A stretch of DNA of 64,000 bases from Warburgia ugandensis (taxonomy: Eukaryota > Streptophyta > Magnoliopsida > Canellales > Canellaceae). Both the position numbers and the translations under genes were made by a program. The DNA is taken from assembly GCA_035236585.1 (NCBI GenBank), contig CP141137.1, positions 50,738,057 through 50,802,056 of the forward strand, given 5' to 3'. Below are positions 1-13,050 of this stretch, in pieces (position 1 is the stretch's first letter; each line of letters opens with the position of its first letter). Below the pieces are notes generated by a model. It did no database searches. It was given only the letters and a program-made list of their open reading frames with translations, and was not told where the DNA came from.

Positions 1-833
1 TCTTATATGTTAGGATCAATCTATTATTCACAGATCTATCATCCCTAATATTATCGTCAAAATCTTTTGATAACTCGGTTGAATTCATTTCCTTATCATA
101 TTCGTGTTATGTTTCTCTTAATCACATAATATGTCACTTGTATACATCTTCTGATTTGCTCCATAATACTCAGGTAGTTATTATTCGATAGCACTTTACT
201 CTTCATAAGACTCCAATTAAGGTATCCAAAATTGAGCTAAGTCCTTCAGGATCCATACCTTTGTTATCTAGTACGAGTCACAGTTATCTCCTAATATCAT
301 CTTGTATTCTCATCCCTCTTAGATTATCATCAACATCTTCTCAAAGTCTGTCTTTTACATCCCCTATCATACTTATATCATATCCTTGTGATAGTGTACT
401 CATATTCTGATATTCTTTATGATGGTAAGATAGCCATCTAGGTTCTTCAATTTTCTCACCTTTGATGAGATTACTTTATTGCAAGTCAGAACTATCTACT
501 AACAAGTTCACTAACATCTTCCTTCACCATTCTTATCATAATATGATCCATATATGAGTTTTCCTGTTTGCACTACTGTACAATAATCCTTATTTCCTAT
601 GATTTTGATAGGTTTCAAGCAATCCAATACCTAAGTATTTGCTAGACCCATCTTCTTTTTCACCTATTTGTTTATAGTGAAATGCCTTGAGCATTAATAT
701 TGTAATCCTCAAATAGAAGTAGTCATATCTACTTCTTCTATTTATACTACTTCTTCTTGATTTTCTCTATTGTCTATGACCCTTGGACATGCTGGACTGG
801 CTGTGAAAGGATTAAACCTGGGCTCTGATACCA
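1..833 (-). mobile_element. Internal leader of a Ty3/gypsy-type element, with primer-binding site
   Basis: The primer-binding site lies at 821-833: read on the minus strand it is TGGTATCAGAGCC, the usual complement of initiator-Met tRNA. It sits two bases from the end of the LTR at 836-2261. The element is therefore on the minus strand and its interior runs left, past the window edge. No open gag frame is visible in 1-820, which is AT-rich; it may be untranslated leader or a decayed gag start. The boundary logic is seen directly; the gypsy assignment rests on LTR similarity to the pol-bearing element at 36-41 kb. Confidence 0.65.
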
Positions 834-835
834 AC

Positions 836-2261
836 TGTGATGACCTGGGTTTTCCCATGCATTTTTAAATGCAAGATCTAAATTTCCTAAGGCGGGATGC
901 ATCCATATTTGAAAACCATTTTATAAAAACCCATGCAATGCAGCGAAAAATCTTTAGTTTTAAACTCATTTTGAAAACCCCGAGTGTCATTTGCTTTCAC
1001 AACAACCAAAGTAGTTTTTGAAAATTTTCAGAAATCATCAGTGTTTTTCCCCAGGTCTATCCAGTCACAGCTCACAGTCCAACTGTAAATAAATACAAAT
1101 ACATGTCCAAAGGGTTGAGAGTTTACTTACATGTATAATTGTCTCCTTTTTAATTCACTTGCTCATAGCACTAATATCTCCTAAGGCGTCTTCTATTTGT
1201 GAGTGGAACTATCCTGAAAAATGTTAAGGATAGGGTGAGTATATACTATACTCAGTAGGAGTCTATCACTACTAGTTTTACAATGCATGCTATGTTTAAA
1301 ATCATATGCTTTTTAAAACATGTGCATGTTCGAACAATCATAGTCAATATCGATATTAAAAACCACTGTGACAGTCACCCCAGGGAGCTCGGCATGGTTG
1401 TGCGTCACGCCCACACACCCCTGGGATGCTTGTGCACCCTAGGATGCCCACACCCCAGGGACGCTTGTGCACCCTGGGACGTGTTACTGTGGACAGGTTT
1501 TTCACCTGTCTGGTTTCCTTCCCCAGAAATTCATGGATTTTCAGCCGGAACTCACTAGATCTGGCATGGATCTAGGCCGGAACAAGGAGAAAATGCAAGA
1601 GGGAGGTGAGAGCTTACCTAGCAGCCGAAGATGGCGCTCCTCCCACCTGGTAGGTTGCCTACCTAAACCCTTGGTTGTTGGAAAACTCGAAGAAGGGGAA
1701 AACCCCATTGCCAAGACCGGAAAGAAGAGAAGGGAATGGGGAGATGGGAATGGCCGGCTTGACTTGGGCCTGGCCATTGCCGAAAAACTCAAGGACGACT
1801 GGTTTGAGATGGGTTTCCAATTTTACGGGAAACCCTAGTCTCAAAATGGCCAAAAAAGTCGTGTTTTGGAGAGGGGGAGATAGGGCTTTTTATAGCCCTA
1901 CTATGGCGGTGCCGTCATTGGTGGTGGCAGAAACCTCGGGAAACGGGGTTTATGGAGAAGTCTAGAGGAGGAAGACGACAGGGGGTGCCGTTATCACAAC
2001 GGCCCCTTGCGTTTTTCGTTCTTTTTCATTTTCTGTTTAAATTACAAAACTGCCCCTGATCTTTAAATGGCCGAAACTTCTTCATACAAACTCCATTTTC
2101 TGCGTTCTTTAAGGCGTTGGATTCCATTTTTCTAGTAGAATCTAATGGTACCAAGTTTCCTCACAAATTCCTTCATTTACTATTTTAAATAAAGTAAAAC
2201 ATTTAACACAATTTATTTCCCATAGAATGTCCAAAATAGCGTAAATTGCTCGGGCATTACA
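836..2261 (-). repeat. 5' LTR of minus-strand gypsy-type element
   Basis: On the minus strand it starts TGTAATGCCC and ends GGTCATCACA, giving TG...CA termini, and is followed by a Met-tRNA primer site. It is 1,426 bp long. A stretch near 1370-1420 (stem CACCCCAGGGAGCTC) has a clear counterpart at 39.34-39.37 kb in the LTR of the element carrying an integrase gene, so both belong to related families. Near its U3 start (2070-2125) it carries a box shared with the other long LTRs. The five bases after it are TCAAG; the partner duplication would lie outside the window. Short open frames at 1283-1965 fall inside this LTR and look incidental. Confidence 0.75.
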
Positions 2262-2264
2262 TCA

Positions 2265-2580
2265 AGCCAGCCCAAGCATTGCAAGTCAAAATGGTCTACG
2301 TACCGTAACTCAACAAGTCTCAAGTGATGTGACTCAAGACGGTCCAAGCACCGTAATTCAACATGGCTAAAGTGCAGTAACTCAACACATTCCAAGCACC
2401 ACAATTCAACATGGTCCAAGTACCGTGATTTAACACGGCCCAAGTGTCATAGTCAAAGTCGACCTAAGTGTCGCATCTCAAAGACGGTCCAAGTGTCATA
2501 GTTAAAGTCGACCCAAGCGTCGTATCTCGAAGATGGCCCAAGCACCACATCACAAGCTTGCCTAAGCATAGCACCGCAAT
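2265..2580. repeat. Degenerate minisatellite, ~24-26 bp unit
   Basis: At least ten imperfect copies of a unit like GGTCCAAGCACCGTAATTCA follow each other directly beside the LTR end. Because the unit is often 24 bp, the minus strand keeps an open frame at 2213-2443 that encodes an eight-residue periodic peptide (YLDHVELR-like). This periodicity explains the open frame; I do not call it a gene. Confidence 0.75.
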
Positions 2581-2823
2581 TTTTGCGCCCTATATAGGTG
2601 CAATTTCCATCACATGCTTAAATAGAAGCAAGTTCAAGCATACGTTCAAAGTAGGCGCACAGATTAATATGCACCCAAAGCAGGTGCAAAAATCAGTGCG
2701 CAGGCCATGCAGTCACAAAAAGTAGCAAATGACATTTGGATCATGCTACTTAGTATTTTATTACATCGTCTCAACTAACAAGTTTGAAATGCAAATTATC
2801 TTTGCATTTTCAGCTTAAGCGAG

Positions 2824-3019
2824 TGTTAAAAATTACGCTGTAAATCACTATCAACAATCACAGCTGAATTTCATGATTAATGGTGATTAGTCAACCGCTA
2901 ATCCGTAATTATTGGATCTTGAATGAAAGTCAAATATGTAATGTTTATAAATACCTATATGTAATTCTCAATCTATTAGTCGAATACAATCATTCAATCT
3001 CAATCTCAATTTCTCAACA
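2824..3019 (+). repeat. Possible short LTR (196 bp)
   Basis: The segment begins TGTTAAAAATTACG and ends TCTCAACA. It has a TATA-like TTTATAAATA around 2946, and is preceded by a purine-leaning CAGCTTAAGCGAG that resembles a worn polypurine tract. No partner LTR, coding region or target duplication was found, so this may instead be chance. Confidence 0.25.
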
Positions 3020-4435
3020 TTAGAAACTAAATTTTATAACCATCATATTTTATAGCATTTGTTTATTTGGGATATAAACGAAGACCATTTATTTTTGTGT
3101 AATTTTTTAAACACCGAAAAATAGTGGGTTGGATTATTCTAATGTAGTGATTTCAAGTGGGTTATCTAATTTCTATAATCTGAATATGATGAATGCATCA
3201 GATCTTAAGGAAGAATGCTTTAGGGGTGGTGTGTACTCTTTAGAGTATTTTATTTATTTGATTTATCTATATAGTTTTCATTTAAAATTCACAAATTAAA
3301 GATAGATAGTTAGGGTGTCTGCGTGCTGTTTTTATAGTCTTATGCTTCTAGTCATAGCCTATATAGGGCTTTTTTGACTATGTATCGAATCAACTTGACG
3401 AGTTCTATTCATTTTTCTTCTAACCTACAAGTGAAATAAATAATGCAACTCATTGTCGTTATACGCTTTTTGACCATATTTAGAGTCAACTCAACGAGTG
3501 TTATTTGTTTTACCTGGGAACCCAATTTTCAAAGTGCAAGAGGACATTTTATGACCCACAAGTAAAATAGGTAGTGTAATTCTTAATTGTTTGACATGTG
3601 ACTCATGCCAACTTCTAGACCTACATGTTTTATGACTCCATCTCATGGCCTTCAAGATATGGGAGTCCCTTTTAGCACCACTTTGCCATACTCACACACC
3701 AATAAGTAAGCCCTTGATAAACAAAGGATGGGGGAAAAATGATTGATCTCAAAGAGAAAGATAGAGATCTTAAAGTTCTCTAGTTTCCAAACTAGGAAGA
3801 CCACCAAAGAAAACCCAATAGAGCAAATTCCAAATGCCTAGAAGAGAGGAGAGAATATGGTGAATGAGACTAGAGGTTGTTCCTTTATATATATTTGGGA
3901 TGCTTTGTGCCAAGGCTGCTTGCTTTGCCCCCCTCTCACCACCTTAGTTTGTCGGTGGGCCTTGTTGGAGAGGACCTACACTAGTCAACCATCCCTACAA
4001 TGATGGGTTTAACTTTCCTATGCTTCTCCTACCAAGCCTGCCATACTTATCTATCACTCTAGTTTAATCCATCATACCAAACAAGCCTGAGCTTAGTCCC
4101 ATTAAAACTAAAAGAGAGTAGGACAGCTCAAGATGGATCACTGTAATGCAAAGTGCAAAGTGTGCTTTAAAGTGTGTTAGCACACTACTCAATGCATTGC
4201 ACCATGGTGTCTCAAAGTGAGCTCTTGAAACAATGAGAAAACGAAGTAAACGATTTATTAAAAAAGGAAGAAAAATTCACTCCCAACTTCCAATATAAAT
4301 GAAAATTTTAGATACTTTTGTAAAAGACATTTTAGAAGCACAAATTATAGTCAATGCTATAGTATTATATTCAAATTCAAAATTTTGGTTTCTCACTAGA
4401 ACTTATACAAGCACAATTTCTAAAACACCTAGCTA

Positions 4436-4483
<48 letters not shown>

Positions 4484-5848
4484 TCGTTTTAATTTGAGAC
4501 AACTTTGACAATCCCCACTTATTGTTAGTTAAAATGACAAGTTAAAGAATTCAAATATTCCTCAACTTGTTTTATATTAAATCAAGAAAATTAAGAAACC
4601 AACATGGAAAGGCTCTGATATTGACCTAGATGATATTTTCATATATGTTGAATAAGTTTTGAAAGCTAGAGCCAAGGAGAGAGAATTTATTAAGCCTAAG
4701 GATAAGCATCTTGATGTGGCTACTAGTGATTACATTGGCAAATTGAAGTTTTTTAAAAGATTACATTGTTTAAACAACTCAATTTCATTGATCATTGATA
4801 AGCTATCCAAAGACCATATAACTCACTTTCATTTGACTTGAAGGCTTCAATACATTTTATTGAAAAATAGGAACAAAAAGGCCATCAAGTATCTTTTTCA
4901 ACAACAAGATAGATTGAATTGATCAGCCCATCCATTAGTTTCCCTAATCTATACTTGAAAATCATAACTTAGTTCAAACAAATGATCTATTGCTTCTCTT
5001 AGCATGGAATTGGCAATAATTCTATTGTTACTTGATCCTTTCATAGAAAAACCTGCAGTCTTTCTCTCCATCCTAGTCAGAGCACTTGGAGAACTTCCTT
5101 GTTGGATTCTTTTTTGTGTCTTACCTAAACATTTTTAGCTCACCACAACTCTTTGGTCCTTTATCCTCAGTGGAGGGCTCCATACCTTTCTTGCAAGGAA
5201 AGAACTCAAGAAAAGGCCTAATTTGAGGCTCGACCAAGTAAGACAATGGCAGCTCCAACTTCAATAGAGAAGGGTTCCAAAGGCAAGGAAAGAGAGAAGG
5301 GGGTGTTATATGGGATTTGAACTGAAACTTGAAATTGGGCCTTCAATGGAAGCTACACCTAGAATCATTTTAGTTATGTTGGTGCTTTTCAAAGCCTAGA
5401 ATGGAGGAATTGAGGATCTACAAACATTTCAGGCTTTTACAAATGTGAAAAAGCAAGGTATTAAACTCAAAATGCAAACACAATGTGGAGTTTCCCAAAA
5501 AGGGTCAATGTGGCATTGATGCAACCTAGATTACAGACATCACAAATAAATTATTTAAAAATTTAAAACTATGTTAAAAATCTTAACTTTAAAAAATGAA
5601 AAAGAAAAAAAAAGAGTACAATCTTTTTTAATATTTAAGCTAAAAACTAGCATATAATCTGAAGTGATAATAAAGAGCTAGTGCATGTTCTTACAATAAA
5701 GGTTTGACATATTAATACTTAAATACAAGAATAGGAATTCAATATATGATATTAAGGTAATTAGACGAGTCACTCTAGTACACTAGTCTAGTTCTTCTTC
5801 TCCACTTTTACTTGTCGTGCGGTAGTTAATTTTTTCTAATTAATATGC
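3020..5848. other. AT-rich intergenic stretch without a recognised gene
   Basis: No coding region is supported. A right-hand MITE-like arm lies at about 3160-3210 (GATGAATGCATCAGATC) and matches the element at 43.8-44.0 kb. A TA microsatellite lies at 4437-4476. The 60-codon frame at 4659-4841 has no recognisable domain. Confidence 0.5.
4437..4476. repeat. (TA)n microsatellite
   Basis: Twenty uninterrupted TA dinucleotides. Confidence 0.95.
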
Positions 5849-8795
5849 AGCTGTGTAACACCCTGGATTTTTAAGAAATTTTTTTTTTTTCATAATGGCA
5901 TTTTAAATAAGAGCATTTGGGATCCCATGAGAAAAGATTTATTTAACATTTTACTAAACCTATCTTAAAAACTCCGGGTGTTAGTTTTTCCTTTCTCAAA
6001 ATGGCGTACATGTAATTTAAACATAAATAAATAATCCGCGTATAAATCAACGTCAAATAAATAGGCGTCTTTATTTTAAATCAAATAAACGTCCAAAAGA
6101 CAATAATAATATGGCCCAGGGTCTATCCATCATAACATCCCATATAAATGTCCAACATATGTCCAAACATCTAAATCACATCCAAATATAAAGTATGCAG
6201 TCCATAATAAAATCCAAATGATAATCCTGTTTAATGACTCACATCACTGTCTAACACTATAGAAAAATGGTCTTTAGCAGCTCTCACGGCTTCTCAACAG
6301 CCTTGCCTTTCCTGTTATCGAGCTCGAGATCTAAGGCATTGCAAAACAAAGCAATGCCTCAGCAAGCTATCGCTTGTGTAGGTATATAGACAATTAATGT
6401 AATAAATGAAAGAAATAATGAACGGCACTGATGAAAAGTCTAACATTTATGAAAATAGTGATATCATAATGCCATGTTCAAATAAACGTCAATTTATTCC
6501 ATATGCTAAAACATGCAATCATAGAGTTAAAACATGACATGAATCAATAAAATGAAGCATACAACAAGAATAAGGACACCCTAAGGTAATGGGTCCCACC
6601 ACATCGCACCAACATCCTTGATCAGAAGTACACTTAGTCAACCTCTGAGTGTCGTCACACCCAGGCACATAATCCATAACCATGCTCATCATACATGCAC
6701 ACATAATAAGAATATGGGCCATCATGTTGCAGTGGCAACCCTCCATGGGTATCAACCACCGCCGCTCCCCGTCGACACCATAACGGGAGACTTAGCGTCT
6801 GTCCCCATGGAAAGGCTCAGACCGGTAGTGTGGACTATCCATGGAAAGGCTCAGACCGGCCCTATCCCTCCTAGCATGACGCCCACCGGGCGAGAGCACC
6901 CGTCATCAAATATAAAACACGAAAATCATATGTATATGCTAAAACTCAAGAGCACTTATAGCTTGCAATCCCCAAGACATGCCCCTCATCCTGGGGTTAG
7001 CCTATAAAAGGACCAGCTAATAAGCCTCTATTCTCATTTCCATGTAAATCCATGCATTTTCTATGTATATAATAAGAATTAAGTCTCTAATTAAGCATAA
7101 CTAATTAACATCATGCTTGTAAAAGCATTTTAAATAAGTTTATTCAGTAAAAGATTTCAATTTGAAATAACCATCATGTACGCAATGTCGCATGAAATCC
7201 ACGGTAAATAGTAATTGCATTTTAAAACACAATCACACATGATGCTATGTTTAAACATGATTTAAAAATCAAGGCAAAACATTAGTTGTCGTCACCTACC
7301 TCAGTGTGAGACCACTAGCTTGCTAATAACTCCCTTTAACTGGTATATTCACGTGCACCTGTACATGTCACATCACTATTTTAATATTTTTCTAAAGAAA
7401 AATTTGTCATTTCTAAGTTTTTAAGTTAAAACTAGGTCCGCGTCATTAATACGGTCACAACGCCTCTTTCGGATCGTGATTTGGACCTCTCTAGCTCCCA
7501 GAAATCAAATTTTAGTGAAAACTACCCTCAAATGGGGCCTGCCAGACCACCATAAGGTGGTTTATACCGGCGGCGCCCTTTTCGCCCGTTTACACCGGCG
7601 TATACTGGAGTACGAAGACGCACGAAGACAGTGACGAACGCGCGGGACGCGCGCCGTGCATCTTCGGCACCGTGACGCACGCGCGCGTGTCACAGTCGCC
7701 AGGACGCGCCGCGTCCCGGCCCCACCACGACCGCCAACCAGCGCACTTCCCACACGCGCGCAGCTCTGCGCGCGCGTACGACGACGACGTCGTGTGACGT
7801 CGTCCTGGGTGCGTCTCCGAGTGCGTCCTGGCGTCAGCGCTAGGGCGCAGAGCTGTTGACGACGCCGGAGAAGACGACCGGATTCTGGTTGCCTTCGGCG
7901 GAGCTATAGAACTCCGTTTTGCGTGATTTTTGCGCCATTTTCTTCAGAATTCTCTCTAGAATCCATTTATTGCCTCCTTTTTCACTGATTTTTCCAAAAA
8001 CCATGGTTTTTAAATGATTTTTCCCAAGTTCTTAAAATCATCCATAGGTACTGGTTTTTGCGTTTTCTGGAGAAATCCACCGTTGGATCACTCCCAAATT
8101 TAAAGGGTATGCTCTTGGGTCTCTTGTGCACTAGTTGGATAGTTCGATTTTCAAACGGATGAGTTTTGATCAGTGAAATCACCCTCCAACAGTAGCGTGC
8201 ACACAGGTTCCTAAAAATCTGATTTTTTTTTCTAATTTTCAAATGTTTTCCTAAATGTTTTTCTATTTAATAAATACGAAAAAACATAGATTTGAGGCTT
8301 ACCTTGCACCTGGCCAGAGTTTCTCGTGTTGCCGGGGTTCCACTCGCCGAAAAATCCATGTTTTGCAGGGCTAGGGTTTTGCGTAAAAACTCAGAGAAAA
8401 CGCTCAAAGTTGAGCGTTTTAGCTCCTAGAGGAGCATAGATATAGGGTTTTAGAGTCTTGGGGAAGAGAAACTCTTCCCCACACGTCTCTTTCCAAGTCT
8501 CTCCGGCGATTTTTCCGGCACTGGTAGAGACGTGTGGAAGACGGGGGTGCCATTATCAATTTGGACCCCTGTCTAACACGTCTCTATCAAATGACCAATT
8601 TGCCCTTACAAATTTGACAGCTCATAACTCCCTCGTTTGAGCTCCGTTTTTCGCGTTCTTGGTGGCGTTAGATTCGTATCTACGAGCACTTTCTAATTCT
8701 TATGTTTTCAGGAAAAAAATTCATCCATAAATTTTTATTTTTATTTATTTAATAATTTTCTATTTTATCCTAAAAATTAAGGATATTACAAGCTG
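5849..8795 (-). mobile_element. Solo LTR (2.94 kb) with AGCTG target-site duplication
   Basis: The LTR covers 5854-8790 and is bounded by TGTAACACCC on the left and GGATATTACA on the right. AGCTG occurs immediately outside both ends (5849-5853 and 8791-8795), a perfect 5 bp duplication. No primer site or internal region is attached, so it fits a solo LTR left by LTR-LTR recombination. Minus orientation is inferred by alignment to LTRs of known polarity: the U3 box (8622-8675) lies near the right end and the conserved stem-loop (6334-6359) near the left end. A GC- and CpG-rich core lies at about 7565-7880; open frames there (7562-7859) follow from composition and are not genes. Frames at 6519-7007 and 7982-8242 are also inside the LTR. 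Confidence 0.88.
6334..6359 (-). promoter_or_regulatory. Conserved LTR stem-loop
   Basis: A perfect 9 bp inverted repeat, AGGCATTGC and GCAATGCCT, with an eight-base loop, followed by CAGCAAGCTA. Counterparts lie at the same relative position in other LTRs of the window (26879-26916 and 32365-32390). Confidence 0.6.
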
Positions 8796-11714
8796 CGAGT
8801 TCAACTCCAGATTCTACTAGTTGCATTCTCCACTATAAACTTGTAATATGGATTCTTAGCAATAGTAAATGGCAGCCCTGAGAAAAGTCATCAGACCATT
8901 GTTCCAACTTTCTTCTTCAAGTCCTTTTCACATAATGCCTTCAATGTAGGCTATCTAGAAGTAGGGCCAAAGCTTAGTAGGTCAGGACTTCTTGCTATTT
9001 TAGAAACCCCTTGACCCACTTTTTGGATGTTACAAGGGATGGACCAGTATCATACCTACATTTGGGTCCAAAGAAAGGGTTTGTAGTAGACCTACATGGT
9101 GTTGGATGTGATGATCTAACACCATCTAGTGCATTTGTTTGTGCTTCTCCATGTGAAAAGTATAGTTATTAGCTTTCCATGCGACTCAAATGTCTTTATC
9201 TAAAAACTCTCTTTTGTGTACTGCTTCTACTTTGTTTTGAAGCTGTTGCTTGTCGAATGGAATCCCTCATTTTAAATTCACATCCCTCAATAACCATGCA
9301 ACTTAGCAAGATGTTGCTTGAATATGTTTATCCCTCTAGTCAAAATTCTATGGCAATAATTATGAAGAACTTTGTTCCTATTTAGTGGTTCTACCATTGT
9401 CTTATGCTCCCATTTAGGATCAAGAGGCGACATTTTTATTTTTATTTTTATCTAAAATGAAGTGATCATAGATTATGTGCAAATAATTAAAAAGATTAAA
9501 ACTTCTTGAATTAGTGTTCGTATTCATATAAAAGGTCTTATGGTTAATATTTACTACAGTAATAATTAAGATAAGAAAAACTTCCTAAAATGGTTAAAAG
9601 AGCCCTCTATACACTAAGCAAAATTAAGAGGGAAAAGAGCCCTATTTTTTAATATTTTAACAGTCAAAACATTACACATCAAACAGTCAGAGCACAACTA
9701 CGTTGGTCAACTGCCAATTAGGTAGGACACGTTGGCACACTGTTAATGCTGTTAACTCTTTTAATTGTGGATGATGATTTTAAATAAATGTGAGCGTACA
9801 AGAGTACATCTAATAGCTCGATGAATATGGGAACTAAAAAAAAAACAAAAAATGGTAGGTTCGAGGTTTAAAACATGATTTTTTTTCCTTTATAGAAAAC
9901 AATTAGTAGTTTAAACTATAATCAATGATAGTCTTTAATTCAATATTTTGGTTTCCCCCAAAAGCTTATACAAAGCCCAATTCTTAAAACCATTGTTTGA
10001 TTCAAACAAAACCTGTATTGGTTTTAACTTAACACAATTCGAACACCACTGCATCATAAAGTTTTAGATGATTGAATTAGCATAATTCTAAGGACTTGAT
10101 AATCAAACGGCTTGATCATTAGCAGGAAGCATGAATGAAGTGGAGAGCGAAAGAAAGATTCCAAAAACTCCCAAGAGGAACCTGACCTAGACACCTGGAA
10201 TTAATCTTTGGTGGGGCTGTAGCGGATAATCTTGGGCCTTTTGCATTTGCGGGACCACTAACAGAGTATTATGATAACATATTGTGATATATTTTATTGA
10301 ACTAGCCAGACGAGCACATAAACATCCTCTTAACGGGCAAACATCAATTCCTACATTCCCTACAGGGATGCGATGCACTACTCGCATTTCTAACCTACTT
10401 ACAAGATTGATGCCTCCACCTGACCATTAGACTACATGGGCTCTTGTGCAATACAATCTCTTGGGCCTTTCTAGTGTGTATTTTACTTCCTACTAATAGA
10501 ATGAATGGTAAATTTATGAAGTTTTAATGGTTCCGTGTGGGCATCTCCTATGTGTATGTCTGTCTATATCCATATGCTCAGTTTGGCAACTGCAATTGCT
10601 CATTACTAGCTTGCTATTTGACAAATTTGACATACAAGTGGCATCATACTAGTTTCAATAGCCATAGAAGGTGAATAATTTGATGGATAGTGTCATCCTA
10701 CCCTATGTGAAGTACACCTTGAAAAGGAGAGGTATCAATCTTCATTACCAGTGGACCACTTCAAATTTGCCCAAAATCATCTTACAACTGTGAAAAGAAA
10801 TCCTTAAAGATGAGTAGCAATGGAACATTTCATAGTAAACTACTGGATGTATTGTAGCATGGAATTAGTTATATTTTGATGTAACTAATACATGTATTTC
10901 CTTTTTTCCGAATAGGTAACTAGCACATGTAGAATCAGGTAATTGATTTCGCTGATAATACATATAATTTCTAGGACCATTGAACACGGCTTGAGCTGCC
11001 ACAACCATTACCATTTTATTGGTATAAGAAAAGTACAACCTCGAGCACCTACAAACATTACCATTCTATTCATACAAAATGATAACACTGCAGCTGAAGG
11101 GCTTTCTGGTAAACCAAAACTTTTATGTCCAATACGCGACATACTATTGACTTGTATTCCACTTTCTCGAACTTCAAATCATTAGGAGAGATGGAAATAG
11201 TCATTTCCATTAGGATCAAAGCATTCTTCAAAAGAAAATTTACTAATGTTAGTATTTTTTTGCTGCTTGAGAAAATCTCCTAGTACTTCACTGTTGACAC
11301 TTTTGAATATTGACTTCACTGGGAATCTCGACAACTTGCTTATGTTGACACTTGTAAGGTGATGTAGGCATGTCAAATTGGATTTATGTAATTCCCAAAA
11401 CTATTTGCCACCAAATTCATGTGTTTACACTTGTACATCTACAAACTGGAAGTGCAAGAGCACACAACTCATTAGACTTTATAAGAAATGAGGAAATTAA
11501 AAAGGAAAGGAGGTAAATCGGGAAATAACTTGCAAAAGAGAAATTGCCAAAGCCTTTATAGAAAAGGAGGTTCTTGATGTATGTATTACATCTATAATGA
11601 GAGTTTGAAGTTAAGCAAACTTCTTATATGGCAGCTATCCCAGGTAGGACTCGTTCTTGCATGCTTGTTTCCAGCTTCAAAGACTTGCACATAAAGAGGG
11701 CAACATGCAAATTA
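8796..11714. other. Intergenic stretch, no gene recognised
   Basis: I see no supported coding region, RNA gene or named repeat here. A 68-codon frame at 9179-9385 begins with a hydrophobic segment but has no homology I recognise, no upstream context, and sits in AT-rich sequence. Frames at 10187-10387 and 10943-11185 are likewise unconvincing. Confidence 0.4.
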
Positions 11715-12044
11715 TGTATTAAATATTTGCTTCGGGACTACACATGACTTTTTTTTTTTTTATTACTTCAGATATTTGAATAAGTATTCCTAATCAATAA
11801 GTTGTTCCTATTCTTTAGGAAATTGTTAGCCTGTTTGTGATTTTGTAGATCATGACTTGGATTGCTAGGATTTCAAAGATTTACTAATTTTCTGTTTATT
11901 CCAAGTATTATAAATGTAAAGGATGGCTAATAAATAAAAGTGTAGAATTCCGTTGTTGCATTTCGTACCTTTCTTCTCTTTAAACTTGGTATTTTTCTTC
12001 TTCCTTTAGTTTTGATTCTTAGTTTTTCTGCTCTCAAACCTACA
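11715..12044 (+). repeat. 5' LTR of copia element
   Basis: Starts TGTATTAAATATTTGC and ends AAACCTACA, 330 bp. It contains TATTATAAATG as a TATA-like site about 140 bp before its end. It aligns along its length to the right LTR, with an extra block (TTCCTATTCTTTAGG) that is missing there. Confidence 0.9.
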
Positions 12045-12047
12045 ATC

Positions 12048-12059
12048 TGGTGTCAGAGC
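12048..12059 (+). promoter_or_regulatory. Primer-binding site of copia element
   Basis: TGGTGTCAGAGC lies three bases after the 5' LTR and differs by one base from the standard initiator-Met tRNA complement TGGTATCAGAGC. Confidence 0.85.
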
Positions 12060-12082
12060 TCTCTTCTTAAGGGATCTGTGAA

Positions 12083-13050
12083 ATGGAAGCTGAAGCTAGT
12101 TTTTCAAAAATTGCTCCTCTTGTCTTTGATGGAGAAAACTATCAGCTTTGGACAGTAAGAATGGAGAACTACCTAGAGGTTTTAGATCTTTGGGAAGGTG
12201 TGGAAGAGGATTATGAAGTTCCTTCACTTCCAAACAATCCCACCATGGCCCAAATCAAAAGTCGCAAGGAAAGAAAAACCAGAAAGTCAAAGGCGAAAGC
12301 ATGTCTATTTGCTGCTGTTTCAACAACCATTTTTATGAGAATCATGTCTCTCAAAACAGCAAAAGAAGTTCGGGATTATCTGAAAGAAGAATATGGAGGA
12401 GATGAAAGGATATCAGGCATGCAAGTGCTAAATTTAATAAGGGAATTCGAGTTGCAAAAGATAAAAGACTCTAAGACAATCAAAGAGTACTCCGACAGAT
12501 TGCTTAGCATTGTCAACAAGGTAAGGTTACTAGGCACCGAACCTACTGATTCTAAAATTGTAGAGAAATTCTTGTAACAATGCCTAAAAGATATGAAGCA
12601 TCTATAACCACCTTGGAGAACACAAAGGATCTGTCTGAGATCACCTTGGCAGAGCTGTTAAATGCCTTGCAAGCCTAAGAGTAATGGAGGCTTATGAGGC
12701 AAGATCGTATAGTTGAAGGAGCCCTACCTGCCAAGCACCAGAAAGTTGGAAAGAACAAGAAGAAAAATTGCAAGAAAAATCAGGCATCAAGCATCGAAAA
12801 CACTGCAAACAACCAAATCCTAAGCAAGGGTAGAAACTCAAAGAGAAACCATCTACCTTATCAACACTGCTGCAGAACAGGTCATCCACCATTCAAATGC
12901 TGAAAGAGACCAGATGCAAAGTGCAATGAGTGCAATCACCTTGGACATGAAGTCGTGATTTGCAAAAGCAAATTTCAAAAGCACGAAGCAGATACCCAAG
13001 TCGATGATCAAGATGAAGAAGACCAAATTTTTGTGGCAATGTGTTTTTCA
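12083..13050 (+). pseudogene. Copia gag (nucleocapsid) remnant
   Basis: The ATG at 12083 opens a 164-codon frame with the copia gag signature VFDGENYQLWTVRMENYL near residues 14-31; family members coat the RNA in the virus-like particle. The frame ends at 12577 after an apparent one-base loss; gag similarity then resumes one frame over (PKRYEASITTLENTKDL). Further stops lie near 12676-12684 and at 12901. Two zinc-knuckle-like stretches follow: a worn HCCRTGHPPFKC near 12862-12900, and an intact CNECNHLGHEVVIC (CX2CX4HX4C) near 12922-12963. Several stops are TAA or TGA where CAA or CGA would be expected, which fits C-to-T decay. Confidence 0.85.

Noticed and set aside
7562..7859. Arg/Ala-rich open frames on both strands
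   Set aside because: They lie in the GC-rich core of the solo LTR, and both strands are open because of composition.
9179..9385. Possible secreted peptide (hydrophobic N-terminus)
   Set aside because: No homology, no cleavage-site context, no neighbouring exons; AT-rich DNA gives such frames by chance.
10380..10450. tRNA-like sequence
   Set aside because: No cloverleaf with proper A and B boxes could be drawn.
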